Positions 47,365 to 56,094 of a stretch of 64,000 bases of DNA are shown here, piece by piece. The notes under the pieces were generated by a model. It was given only the letters and a program-made list of their open reading frames with translations. It was not told the origin of the DNA and did not search any database. The number at the start of each line of letters is the position of its first letter. Within the stretch, counting starts at the first letter, position 1. The stretch covers positions 186,001 to 250,000 of the forward strand of contig NZ_JAHQCX010000003.1 in NCBI RefSeq assembly GCF_019042245.1, written 5' to 3'. The DNA comes from Diplocloster modestus. Its GTDB lineage: Bacteria; Bacillota; Clostridia; Lachnospirales; Lachnospiraceae. Made by a program: the position numbers and the translations under genes.

Positions 47365-48927
47365 TTACTGGTTACCCCGCATCAGAACTGCTGTCACCGT
47401 GCCGTTGGAATGGCGTCCTATGAGGGAAACGCTGATTGAGATCTCCAGTTTTCCGCCCTCATATCCATCGGCATTCAGTTCAAATTCCGTCTCGGCAGCA
47501 GAACCGCTTAAGTTGTTTAGCGGCAACTGCACACATTTGCTGCTGAGCATTTCTACCCCGGCGGGAACATAAGCTTTTATTTCGATCCACTGCTGCTGAT
47601 TCAGATAGAATGCATTAAAGACTTTCACTTTTATTTTTTTATTTTCCCCTTTTTTGAAAAAAATTGAGCCCTCATAGTCGAGCAGCATCCGAAAAGCAGG
47701 GAACTCATATTTTACTACATAGGGGGATAGGGAGATTAATTCTTTGATATTTATATCTCCGTCTTTACACTGGGAGTTAAGTTCCGGCAAATATTCCGGG
47801 ACATCCGGTGCATAGAGATCTTCTTCTTTCCCACAGATGATCTCCATTTGCTCTCCCTTCAGAATATCGCAGTACTTCAGCCCAAGAAAAGCAGGCATCA
47901 CACGGATAACCCTGTCTGTCAGTTCACTGGCCGTATCCGGCACCCAGATTCCCGCACTTGTTTTGTCTATACACATGGTTGCTATCTTATCATTGAGCGG
48001 CGCCTTCCAGCGTTCCGGCAGTCTCTCATCTCCCAGAATAATTCCAAGCGTCGCCCCAAGTGTCGCACAGGTACAGTCCGTATCCTCTCCCATGGAATTG
48101 GCGATGATCAGGCTTTCTCCAAAATCACCATTCCCGTAAAGCCATCCTGCTATGACAAAGGCTACGTTTTCCGGAGCGTCGAAACCGGGTGCCCCCAGCT
48201 CCATCCCCTCATTTCCTTCGGTCTTTATGTCTTTAAGCCGCTGTCCCTGGATGCCAAAAGTCCCCGGTGCGGTATTATGAATCTGTTTTCTGGCCTCCTT
48301 AATTTCCACCTGGCGGTCATAACAGTCCACCGCTTTTCGAATCGCCCGGCTCATCATTGAATCATCCGGAATATAAGATAAGCCAATATTAATCAGGGTT
48401 CTGCAGTCGCTGATTATAAAAGCCGCACTCTGTAACGCGGCGAAAAAAATCTCTCCATACATCCCCTCGCCTTCATGATCCACCACTGCATCCTCATAAG
48501 CGTAGCGAACGGCGATATCGGGGTGCCCGGGCGCCAGACAAGCCCATATCTCCGATCGTATAAAGCATCCGCAGCTGTCCTTGTACGGATTATTAACTAC
48601 ACCGCTAAGCGGCGGCCTAAGACCCGCCCTCAGGTTCGCCTTACTGGTACCGTACTCGGCCCAGTTCGGTATGACATAGGCTAACCAGTACTCACCCAGT
48701 ATGGAGGCATTCACATTTCGTCCGTACTTTTCTACTGCTGCAAGCCATATGATCTGTAGATCCAGATCGTCGTTGGGCGGAGGCCCCATGGATAAATCCT
48801 GTGTGTAAAACTCTACATCATTCACCTGTCTCATACACTCGAACGGCGCCCCCAAAACACCGCCGATATTCTTGCCGGCCCAGCAGCCCAATACTTTGTC
48901 CCGATAACTTTTAAAGGTCAGTTCCAT
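47365..48927 (-). CDS. ADP-ribosylglycohydrolase-family protein
   Basis: 520-residue protein whose first ~370 residues fit the ADP-ribosyl-glycohydrolase/DraG fold: GCWAGKNIGGVLGAPFE, the metal-binding PPNDDLDLQ and MGEDTDCTCATLGATLGIILG with paired Asp. The metal ligands look intact. The last ~130 residues are beta-rich and not assigned. It lies between a histidine kinase and a response regulator in a sugar ABC operon, so it more likely acts on an imported glycoside than on proteins, but this is inference. Ribosome site GGAG precedes the ATG. Confidence 0.88.
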   Translation of the reverse strand: MELTFKSYRDKVLGCWAGKNIGGVLGAPFECMRQVNDVEFYTQDLSMGPPPNDDLDLQIIWLAAVEKYGRNVNASILGEYWLAYVIPNWAEYGTSKANLRAGLRPPLSGVVNNPYKDSCGCFIRSEIWACLAPGHPDIAVRYAYEDAVVDHEGEGMYGEIFFAALQSAAFIISDCRTLINIGLSYIPDDSMMSRAIRKAVDCYDRQVEIKEARKQIHNTAPGTFGIQGQRLKDIKTEGNEGMELGAPGFDAPENVAFVIAGWLYGNGDFGESLIIANSMGEDTDCTCATLGATLGIILGDERLPERWKAPLNDKIATMCIDKTSAGIWVPDTASELTDRVIRVMPAFLGLKYCDILKGEQMEIICGKEEDLYAPDVPEYLPELNSQCKDGDINIKELISLSPYVVKYEFPAFRMLLDYEGSIFFKKGENKKIKVKVFNAFYLNQQQWIEIKAYVPAGVEMLSSKCVQLPLNNLSGSAAETEFELNADGYEGGKLEISISVSLIGRHSNGTVTAVLMRGNQ

Positions 48928-48948
48928 AATCTTCTCCTTTTATTCCAT

Positions 48949-50826
48949 TTAAGAAATTTCATATCTTTCTTTTATAATAATATGAGCTGTAACTCCTCCA
49001 TCCTTATTCTCTGTGTAATGCAGGCCGCATTCCTCTCCATAAAACATTTTCAGGCGTCTCTGGACATTAACGATTCCGATACTGGTCCGTCTGTTCAGAT
49101 CGCTTTGATCCTCATATTTATCCAGCAAGCCGCATATATGATCCCTGTCCAGCTGATCAAAACCCCTTCCGTCATCCATAATGGAAATCTCAATCTGTCC
49201 CCCGTTCGCCCTGCGGTGTGCTTCTATAAGAAGCTTTCCCTTATAGCCTTTATCACGTAAGCCATGTACCAGACTGTTTTCCACCAGAGGTTGAAGTATA
49301 AAGTTCGGCACCATTACCCCTAAAAGTGTTTGATCGATATTATAGTGATACCCGATCTGCTCATAGCGGTAACACATCAGTTTCAGATAGGAATCGATCA
49401 GGCTGAATTCATGGTCCAGAGTTACAAACTGATGACCAGCTTTCACGTTCAGGCGAAAAAACTTCACCAGTTCCATCAGCATGTAGCAAACCTCCGTATC
49501 TCCGTTGATCTGCGCCCTGATCCGTATATTATCCAGTGTGTTATATAAAAAATGAGGATTCACCTGACTTTTTAGATACAGCATGGAAAGCTTCTGCTCA
49601 TTCAGCTTTATTTCATTGATTCTCATTTGATCCTTATATTGTGTTTCCATCAGTTGATCCAGCATATCCACCATACCCCGGAACGCTTTTACTAATTGTC
49701 TTATTTCATCACTTCTGGCCTCCGGGTAATGTATCTTACCGCTGTCGCCGTCAAAATCCGTCATCTCCTTTACCAGGAATTTCAGAGGTTTTAAATTTCT
49801 TCCTACATTCCGAAATGTCAGTATAATGATAATTACCGCCACTCCAAGGCCGATACCCACGCTATACCATACAAATCCGGTCGCCTCCTTAGCCAACAGA
49901 CGGACAGGCTTTCCGGTGATTAACCTCAGACTGCTGTACTCAGACTGCAAAGACATGATTTTGCAGATTTCTCCATCCCATTTTGCTTCCATGCTCCCCT
50001 TCGTACTGAGGGCGGCAGCGATATCCCCGGAGATACTTTCCAAGTCCATCCCAATTAGATTCCCATCCCGACAGCATACGATCTTATTGGTCGGTGTCAG
50101 CAGAATATAAAACATCTCTTCCCCAATGCTGTCCTCCAGAATCTCCCTTAATTTTTCCGCCTGTATGGTCAGGGCGACACTTCCGACCACTTTATGAGGT
50201 GAAAAACTGTAGATATCTCTCAACATCCAGATACAGTTCCCTTGAAAAGGATTCTCTATATAATTCTGTGAATACCTCATAAATCCGGGCAGCTGTTCCG
50301 CCGCCAGATAACAGTTTGCCTGCTGCAGGTTCGTGGCCTTTTGCTTTACCCCCGCCATCAGGCTGAAAGCGTTTAAATTTCTGCGCAGAGAGGGATTCAT
50401 GCTGTCATGATAGAATATCAGGGATTCCATATCATAGATATAGATACCACTGATATCATCTCTTATCCCAACCAGAGAAGTATAGTATTCATCCAGATAT
50501 TCTTCATCCTGTATCTGCTCGTAGATATTCCGGTTTTGATTATTAAGCAGGATATCCTGGAACCTGTCCCCGGATGTGCTCATTAAAGATACCCTGCTCA
50601 TATCTTTTAACTTATTGTCCACCGATATCAGAGAGTTTGTCAGATAGGCCCGGAATGCCTGTTCTTCCTTTCTGATAATCGTCTTATAATTCATCACGCT
50701 GACAATTGCCAGAATTACCGTCAGGGCGGCCAAAAAAAACACGCTGTTTAACATGCTTATTTTGAACCTCAGCCCTTTTTTCAGATTATTTAATCTTTTT
50801 AATAAGCGCTCTGCGTGATTTTTCAA
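48949..50826 (-). CDS. Sensor histidine kinase, YesM-like
   Basis: 625-residue membrane kinase. A first membrane helix (about residues 23-45), an extracellular domain of about 250 residues, a second helix (VGIGLGVAVIIIILTF), a HAMP-like linker, the phosphoacceptor motif SQVNPHFLYNTLDNIR, N-box LQPLVENSLVHGL and DDGRGFD. This is the full YesM layout, unlike the short kinase at 2262. The start is TTG at 50824-50826. It would sense the sugar handled by the upstream transporter and phosphorylate the regulator at 46496. Confidence 0.93.
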   Translation of the reverse strand: MKNHAERLLKRLNNLKKGLRFKISMLNSVFFLAALTVILAIVSVMNYKTIIRKEEQAFRAYLTNSLISVDNKLKDMSRVSLMSTSGDRFQDILLNNQNRNIYEQIQDEEYLDEYYTSLVGIRDDISGIYIYDMESLIFYHDSMNPSLRRNLNAFSLMAGVKQKATNLQQANCYLAAEQLPGFMRYSQNYIENPFQGNCIWMLRDIYSFSPHKVVGSVALTIQAEKLREILEDSIGEEMFYILLTPTNKIVCCRDGNLIGMDLESISGDIAAALSTKGSMEAKWDGEICKIMSLQSEYSSLRLITGKPVRLLAKEATGFVWYSVGIGLGVAVIIIILTFRNVGRNLKPLKFLVKEMTDFDGDSGKIHYPEARSDEIRQLVKAFRGMVDMLDQLMETQYKDQMRINEIKLNEQKLSMLYLKSQVNPHFLYNTLDNIRIRAQINGDTEVCYMLMELVKFFRLNVKAGHQFVTLDHEFSLIDSYLKLMCYRYEQIGYHYNIDQTLLGVMVPNFILQPLVENSLVHGLRDKGYKGKLLIEAHRRANGGQIEISIMDDGRGFDQLDRDHICGLLDKYEDQSDLNRRTSIGIVNVQRRLKMFYGEECGLHYTENKDGGVTAHIIIKERYEIS

Positions 50827-50832
50827 AATAAC

Positions 50833-51627
50833 CTACCCTTTCACCGCTCCCTGCGTTAAGCCGGAAATCAGGGATTTTGATGCAAAAATATAAAAAACCG
50901 CTATGGGAAAAAGACAAATGGTCAACGCGGCAAACATTACCTGCGTCGGAAATTTTGTGGAGGTAGCAGAGGCTGCGAATCTGATCGGTATCACCGATAT
51001 TGGCAGCCTGCTCTGATCGCTGATAAAAATCATGGCCATCTGCAGTTCGTTCCATGCATTTAAAAATGTCTGGATCAATACAAATGCAAGTCCGGGCTTG
51101 GCGATCGGCATCATAATCGAGGAAAATATCCGCAGCATACCCGCTCCGTCTATATATGCCGCCTCCATCAGCTGATCGGGCAGCGAATCAAAATAATTCT
51201 TAAACATCATCAGACTAAAACAGCAGTTTAACGTGACATACGGCAGCACCACCGAAAGTCTGGAACCCAACATACCCATGCTCTTTACTGTATGAAACAG
51301 CGGGAAAATAAGTGCCGAGACAGGTATCATCAGTCCCATAAGTATAACATAATACAGCGTCTTTTTTAAGGGAAATTCCAATTTGGAAAAGGCAAAAGCC
51401 GCAAGGGAAATTACGACAGCCACCAATACCAAAGTGCATCCCACGATCAGGACACTGCTGGCAAAATTTTCCATCAGGTTAAAAGAATCAAAAACCAGCT
51501 TGTAATTCTCAATACCATCCACTGAAAATGATTTTACCAGCATGAGAACAATTGGAAAAACAAATAGTGCAGATGCCGCAATACAAAACACCTGCAGTAA
51601 GGTTCTTTTGAATTTTAAGATTGTCAT
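50833..51627 (-). CDS. Carbohydrate ABC transporter permease (CUT1, MalG-like)
   Basis: 264-residue membrane permease with six hydrophobic segments and the EAA loop MEAAYIDGAGMLRIFSSIMMPIAKP. It directly abuts the other permease gene (51628) and lies 6 bp ahead of the kinase gene. Confidence 0.93.
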   Translation of the reverse strand: MTILKFKRTLLQVFCIAASALFVFPIVLMLVKSFSVDGIENYKLVFDSFNLMENFASSVLIVGCTLVLVAVVISLAAFAFSKLEFPLKKTLYYVILMGLMIPVSALIFPLFHTVKSMGMLGSRLSVVLPYVTLNCCFSLMMFKNYFDSLPDQLMEAAYIDGAGMLRIFSSIMMPIAKPGLAFVLIQTFLNAWNELQMAMIFISDQSRLPISVIPIRFAASATSTKFPTQVMFAALTICLFPIAVFYIFASKSLISGLTQGAVKG

Positions 51628-52512
51628 CTAACACAGCTCCTTATCCTTATCGCCTTTATAATAAAAGTAGAGTTGGACAGCCGTTATAATCATTGCTATC
51701 AGGAACATAACCATCACAATCGCAGACGCCTCCCCCTGTTTAAACAGGTCGAAAGACATCGAATAGATGTAGGTGGAAAAGAACTCCGTCGCGTGATTCG
51801 GGCCTGCCGCAGTCAGAACATAGGGGATATCAAAAGTCTTCAGCGATCCGATCATACCCATGATAAATATTGTATAATGCGTTCCCCGAAGCAGCGGAAA
51901 CGTAATCTTCGTAAACTGTGTCCATCCCCCGGCGCCATCTATCTTCGCAGCTTCATAGAGTTCCCCCGGTATATTCAGCATATTCGTGTAATACAGCAGC
52001 ATGCTGTATCCGGTCCACTGCCATATATTTACAAAAATCACACAGCCCAGAGCTATCTTCGGCTCTGCCAGCCACTGCCGGCAGAGCCCATCCAGATGCA
52101 CCGCCCGCAAAATACCGTTGAGATAGCCCCGGTTGGTTTCAAAGATCTTGGAAAATATCTGTCCTACAACGGCCGGCGTCGCGATGATGGGAAGATAGAT
52201 CAGTGTCCGGTAAATCTGTGCAAATCTCATCTTGTTCCTGAGAATCACAGCAAAAAGCAATCCCATCAGTGCCTGGACCAGGATGGTCACCAACGCAAAT
52301 ATGCAAAAATTCCTGACGGCTATCCACATTACCGGATCGTTCAGTACCTCTATGTAATTTTGGATCCCGATAAAGGCTTTCTCCCGATCGATACCGTTCC
52401 ATTCATAAAAGCCGATCCACAAATTATAAACAATCGGATATACGATAAATATCAAAAACAGGCCCAGTATTGGTGCGATAAACATATAACCTATATAATT
52501 CTGCCTTTTCAT
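51628..52512 (-). CDS. Carbohydrate ABC transporter permease (CUT1, MalF-like)
   Basis: 294-residue membrane permease with six hydrophobic segments and EAA loop YEAAKIDGAGGWTQFTKITFPLLRG. No ATPase is encoded in this operon, so it probably uses a shared MsmX-type ATPase, perhaps the one at 5722. Confidence 0.93.
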   Translation of the reverse strand: MKRQNYIGYMFIAPILGLFLIFIVYPIVYNLWIGFYEWNGIDREKAFIGIQNYIEVLNDPVMWIAVRNFCIFALVTILVQALMGLLFAVILRNKMRFAQIYRTLIYLPIIATPAVVGQIFSKIFETNRGYLNGILRAVHLDGLCRQWLAEPKIALGCVIFVNIWQWTGYSMLLYYTNMLNIPGELYEAAKIDGAGGWTQFTKITFPLLRGTHYTIFIMGMIGSLKTFDIPYVLTAAGPNHATEFFSTYIYSMSFDLFKQGEASAIVMVMFLIAMIITAVQLYFYYKGDKDKELC

Positions 52513-52537
52513 CTCTCATACCTTTCCTGCTTGCCAC

Positions 52538-52574
52538 GGAGCTGCAGAAATAAAGAATTTATCCCGGCAGCTCC
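52538..52574 (-). terminator. Intercistronic hairpin between binding protein and permease genes
   Basis: GGAGCTGC (52538-52545) pairs with GCAGCTCC (52567-52574). There is no T-run. Such hairpins behind binding-protein genes stabilise the upstream mRNA or attenuate read-through, raising binding protein relative to permeases. Confidence 0.6.
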
Positions 52575-52599
52575 ATCTGTATCAATAGGGCAATCGTTT

Positions 52600-53994
52600 T
52601 TATCTCTGGGTCGTCCCGGAGACGGATTCGATCTGCTCCGCTGCCTTCTGAGGAGTTACCTGCCCCACAGCAAGTGCCTGAAGCATATCTCCTATGCTGT
52701 TATTCAGCTCCGGATAAGGGATGATTCTGTCCCCCGCCACATTACCTGCTGCGTTATCCAGAACAACCTGCAGCGCCTCCTGACCGTCTTCGCTGAGTCC
52801 TTCCACATTTAATTCCATATCGGCGCGCGACGGCATATACTCCAAATATTTATTAACCAGCAGATCCTGGCCTTCATTTACCAGGTAGTCCATAAACCGG
52901 AAGGCTTCCTCCTTAACCTTAGAATCCTTATTCATACAAAGTACCACATCGGTTGCTGATGTTACCGGGCTAACCTTGCCGTCATTGTTCCAGTCGATCA
53001 GAAATATCTCATGATCTGCTCCGTCGGAGTTGAATACCTGATGTGTTTCCGTATCCCCCAGCGTATACATGTTCATCGCCCATGAACCATTGAGAATCAT
53101 CGGGATGCTTCCTTCCTTCTGAAACTGGTCATTGACATCATTATACAGTGTCATACCCACGGCTCCGTCCTGGAATATCCCTTCCGTAAAACAGTTCTGC
53201 CAGATGGTAAACGATTCCACCAGTTCCGGGTCCGTAAAGGGGGTTTTTCCCTCAATGGCAGAGTAAAGTTTATCACTGTTCAAATCATTTGCCATACTCA
53301 TCCAGACATCCACATTCAGCCAGGCATCCTTTGCGCCAATTGACAGCGGGAGCTGACCGTTTTCACGCAGCACTTTACTGTCTGCCAACAGCTCTTCATA
53401 GGAGGACGGAACATCCAGTCCGTATTCCTTCAGCATATTTTTATCTGCCCAGGCATAGCCGGCGTAGGTAACTCCCAGAGGTATTCCGTAGTAATTTCCA
53501 TCCGACTCAAGTGAGCTCATACAGCTGTCGTAGAATTTGGATAACCATTCATCTCCCCAGGCACTGCTGCAATAAGATGACAGCTCTTCCTCAAAATCCC
53601 GGAACTCCTGATAATTAGCTCCCGTACTCATACCGTAAATATCCGGCCCCTCTCCTCCTATTAATCGAACCTTCAGCTGTTCGTGATGACTCCCGGGATC
53701 CACATATACATAGTTGATTTCAATATCCGGATTCTCCTGCTCGAAGGCTGAAATAATCTGATGAATCGCACAGTCCTCACCGGTATCTGCCGGATTCCAG
53801 GTCTGGAATGTGACAATTGTCTTTTCTTCCGATACCGCCGCATCTTCCTTCCCGGCTTCTGTGGCTGCCGGCTTATCTGTTTCGCCGCTCTGTGCAGCCT
53901 TTTCACTACCTCCCTGTGCACCGCAGCCGGTCACAAACATCGCAACCGTCAAAAGCACGGCAAATATTCTGTACCATTTCATCTTCCTTGTCAT
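52600..53994 (-). CDS. Extracellular sugar-binding lipoprotein (CUT1)
   Basis: 464-residue solute-binding protein with a lipoprotein signal (FVTGC, Cys about residue 25), a Ser/Glu/Ala-rich linker and family-1 binding fold (TFQTWNPADTGEDCAIHQIISAFEQENPDIEINYVYV, IPLGVTYAGYAWADKNMLKEYGL, MILNGSWAMNMYTLG). The start at 53994 has GGGAGGG upstream and avoids the longer frame to 54015. First gene of the minus-strand operon. Confidence 0.94.
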   Translation of the reverse strand: MTRKMKWYRIFAVLLTVAMFVTGCGAQGGSEKAAQSGETDKPAATEAGKEDAAVSEEKTIVTFQTWNPADTGEDCAIHQIISAFEQENPDIEINYVYVDPGSHHEQLKVRLIGGEGPDIYGMSTGANYQEFRDFEEELSSYCSSAWGDEWLSKFYDSCMSSLESDGNYYGIPLGVTYAGYAWADKNMLKEYGLDVPSSYEELLADSKVLRENGQLPLSIGAKDAWLNVDVWMSMANDLNSDKLYSAIEGKTPFTDPELVESFTIWQNCFTEGIFQDGAVGMTLYNDVNDQFQKEGSIPMILNGSWAMNMYTLGDTETHQVFNSDGADHEIFLIDWNNDGKVSPVTSATDVVLCMNKDSKVKEEAFRFMDYLVNEGQDLLVNKYLEYMPSRADMELNVEGLSEDGQEALQVVLDNAAGNVAGDRIIPYPELNNSIGDMLQALAVGQVTPQKAAEQIESVSGTTQR

Positions 53995-54169
53995 TTTGCA
54001 TCCCTCCCATTTCATTCAGGTCAACAGTGTCAATAAATGCGTTTCACTCTGCAGAGCAAATAGGATATCAGCGGCTGCTACGGTCCTTACCGCTTACAAG
54101 TAAATTATACCGCTTGCCGACCGTTCTCAATAGTTCCATTATTACACTAAATGTGATAATACTTTAGAT

Positions 54170-55045
54170 TTATTTCTCATTGAGCCACTGAAACATCAAT
54201 GCAGTCCATTCCTGACAGGACGAATTTATCTCCTCCGGCCTGCCGGCTGTAAATTCATTGGCCAGTGCCAATCCATGTACTCCCCGCTCAAACACATGCA
54301 ACTCATAGGGTATTTGGTGGCGCGATAATTGCAGGGCATATTCCAACGCGTTTTCCACGGATATCATTTCGTCCTCCGCTGTATGCCAGATAAAAGCTGG
54401 TCTTGTATTCTCATTCACCTGGCAGACCGGGCTTAACTTTTCTAATGTTAATATGCCTGGACTCTTATCTTTGCAGATAACCTCAATAGACCGTTCCAAA
54501 AACGCTTTTACCTCAATGTTCATACTGTCATCGTCTGTAAGGAACCTGCTTAAAATCCGTAAGTCACATAAGGGGTATCCTAATACTACTGCTCTGATCT
54601 TCAGCCTGGCACTTACGGTATCCAGCGTCTTCGCCATCTCCGAATCGGACCAGCAATTACTGTAGAAAGCCGCCAGATGAGCTCCTGCAGAAAATCCCAC
54701 AAGAATAATTGAAGACGTATCCACATGCCACTGTTCTTCCTTCTCATATAATGTTCGAACGGTTATCCCCACTTCCCTCAGCGCCCTGAAAAAAATATCT
54801 GATCTCACGTCCTGTGCGGTAGCTATACTATAATGCAACACGATAGCATGGTACCCCTTCTGTAAAAATGTCAGCGCTACCGGCTCCCCTTCTCTTTCCG
54901 ATAATTTCATAAACCCTCCCCCCGGGCATATAAGCACCACCGGTCTTTTCACCCCCTGCTGATACTCCTTATAATCGTCTATAAGATAAGCAGTAAAATA
55001 AGCCTGACTATCTGCCTTCGATAAATAATGTTTCCGTACTTTCAT
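54170..55045 (-). CDS. Alpha/beta-hydrolase esterase (acetyl-xylan-esterase-like)
   Basis: 291-residue esterase with the nucleophile elbow GFSAG, oxyanion-region CPGGGF in place of HGGG, Asp in HTAEDEMI and His in ERGVHGLAL. Such enzymes remove acetyl or other acyl groups from plant oligosaccharides. No export signal is seen, so it acts in the cytoplasm on imported sugars. AAAGGGGGA precedes the ATG at 55045; it is 176 bp upstream of the binding-protein gene, on the same strand. Confidence 0.82.
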   Translation of the reverse strand: MKVRKHYLSKADSQAYFTAYLIDDYKEYQQGVKRPVVLICPGGGFMKLSEREGEPVALTFLQKGYHAIVLHYSIATAQDVRSDIFFRALREVGITVRTLYEKEEQWHVDTSSIILVGFSAGAHLAAFYSNCWSDSEMAKTLDTVSARLKIRAVVLGYPLCDLRILSRFLTDDDSMNIEVKAFLERSIEVICKDKSPGILTLEKLSPVCQVNENTRPAFIWHTAEDEMISVENALEYALQLSRHQIPYELHVFERGVHGLALANEFTAGRPEEINSSCQEWTALMFQWLNEK

Positions 55046-55340
55046 AACGTCCCCCTTTCCCATATAATATATTTCATGACCAATATACCAGACAAATCGT
55101 TTAAGCAATATACAGATAATCAAGGACTATGTATCTATTTTTATTAAGCCTTACAAATAATGCAACGCTTAACTGTATGGATACCGGCAAAATATTATCT
55201 TATAAATCGTTTGTTTCGGTGTTGTTATCAGACAATTTTCGACATTTCAGACTATCGTTCAGACGATAAAAAAGTCAATACTTTTTTCAACATATTTTTT
55301 ATAAAACGTCGATTTATGAGGATTAAACAAAACTTCTGTT
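55046..55340. other. AT-rich intergenic region
   Basis: No gene or RNA is recognisable. Short AT-rich repeats and CGATAAAAAAG-like segments occur. It probably holds the promoter of the esterase gene. Confidence 0.35.
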
Positions 55341-55346
55341 CGTTTT

Positions 55347-55519
55347 TTATCCACTCACATTCCCTCGTTTTATGTGATTTAATGTGGATAATGTGCATAA
55401 CTTAGTGTATAACTCGATTTCACCTACTTTTTTCGAGTTTTCGATGTGGATAACTTTTTGCATAATACATCCTTTTTATGTTAAGCGCTATCGACGAAAT
55501 TTGACATTTTTGTGCAAAA
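55347..55519. promoter_or_regulatory. Cluster of DnaA-box-like sites in AT-rich DNA
   Basis: Four exact matches to the DnaA consensus TTWTNCACA, all on the minus strand, lie at 55383-55391 (TGTGGATAA), 55392-55400 (TGTGCATAA, directly adjoining), 55445-55453 (TGTGGATAA) and 55511-55519 (TGTGCAAAA). One-mismatch sites lie at 55347-55355 (TTATCCACT), 55404-55412 (AGTGTATAA). The flanks are AT-rich. No dnaA or dnaN gene is near, so a true replication origin is not supported by gene context; a DnaA-binding locus is possible. Confidence 0.55.
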
Positions 55520-55661
55520 TGCATACTTCCCACTTTGTCAATACCGCGGCCCCATGTACACAATTAAATACAATTTCATAACGCTACTATTCACCACCTG
55601 CAAGTAAGTAACCCTAACCCTTTTACCAAAGATCTCAGTCCGCCAGAACCAGGATATGGAA

Positions 55662-56021
55662 GGGTAAGCCCTCCGCTTAAGGCCAGGGATCGTGAGGGGG
55701 GCCGGGGACGCTTGCGGCGGCCGGGTTCTTTTGTGTCACCTTGAGAGCGCATAGGGCGGCTGTGCATCCGCTTAGTGAAATCGGAAAGCCGGGTTCAGGA
55801 TGACCGGCGGACTTCACGTCCGACGGGCAAGAGCCTCTGAACCGGGAACACATCCTGTGTTCCTGGTGAATAGGCTCGGTTCCTGAACACGGCTTTCCGA
55901 TTCCACTTAGCGGATGCCAGCACAAGCCCTCCGCGCTCCCAAGGTGACACAAAAGAACCCGGCCGCTGCAAGCGTCCCCGGCCCCCCTCACGATCCCTGG
56001 CCTTAAGCGGAGGGCTTACCC
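55662..56021. repeat. Long GC-rich imperfect palindrome (second copy type)
   Basis: The left arm GGTAAGCCCTCCGCTTAAGG (55663 on) is matched by the right arm ending at 56021. The outer ~80 bases pair nearly perfectly; the inner arms drift. Inside, GGAACACATCCTGTGTTCC (55845-55863) forms the tip, and CGGAC-TTCAC-GTCCG (about 55807-55822) is a side hairpin on the left arm only. It lies 36 bases beyond the terminator of the NlpC/P60 gene. No transposase or coding gene. Confidence 0.88.
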
Positions 56022-56056
56022 CAGCCCGAGCATGAGCCCGTCCATGGCGGGCAACC

Positions 56057-56085
56057 TAAAAAAGACCTCTGCATCCGCAGAGGTC
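56057..56085 (-). terminator. Intrinsic terminator of the NlpC/P60 gene
   Basis: GACCTCTGC pairs with GCAGAGGTC around ATCC; on the minus strand it is followed by TTTTTTAGG, just after the stop codon at 56095. Confidence 0.92.
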
Positions 56086-56094
56086 CTAATTTTA

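Noticed and set aside
55347-55519. Chromosomal replication origin
   Set aside because: No dnaA, dnaN, rpmH or parAB genes and no change of gene orientation around it; I keep only the DnaA-box cluster call.
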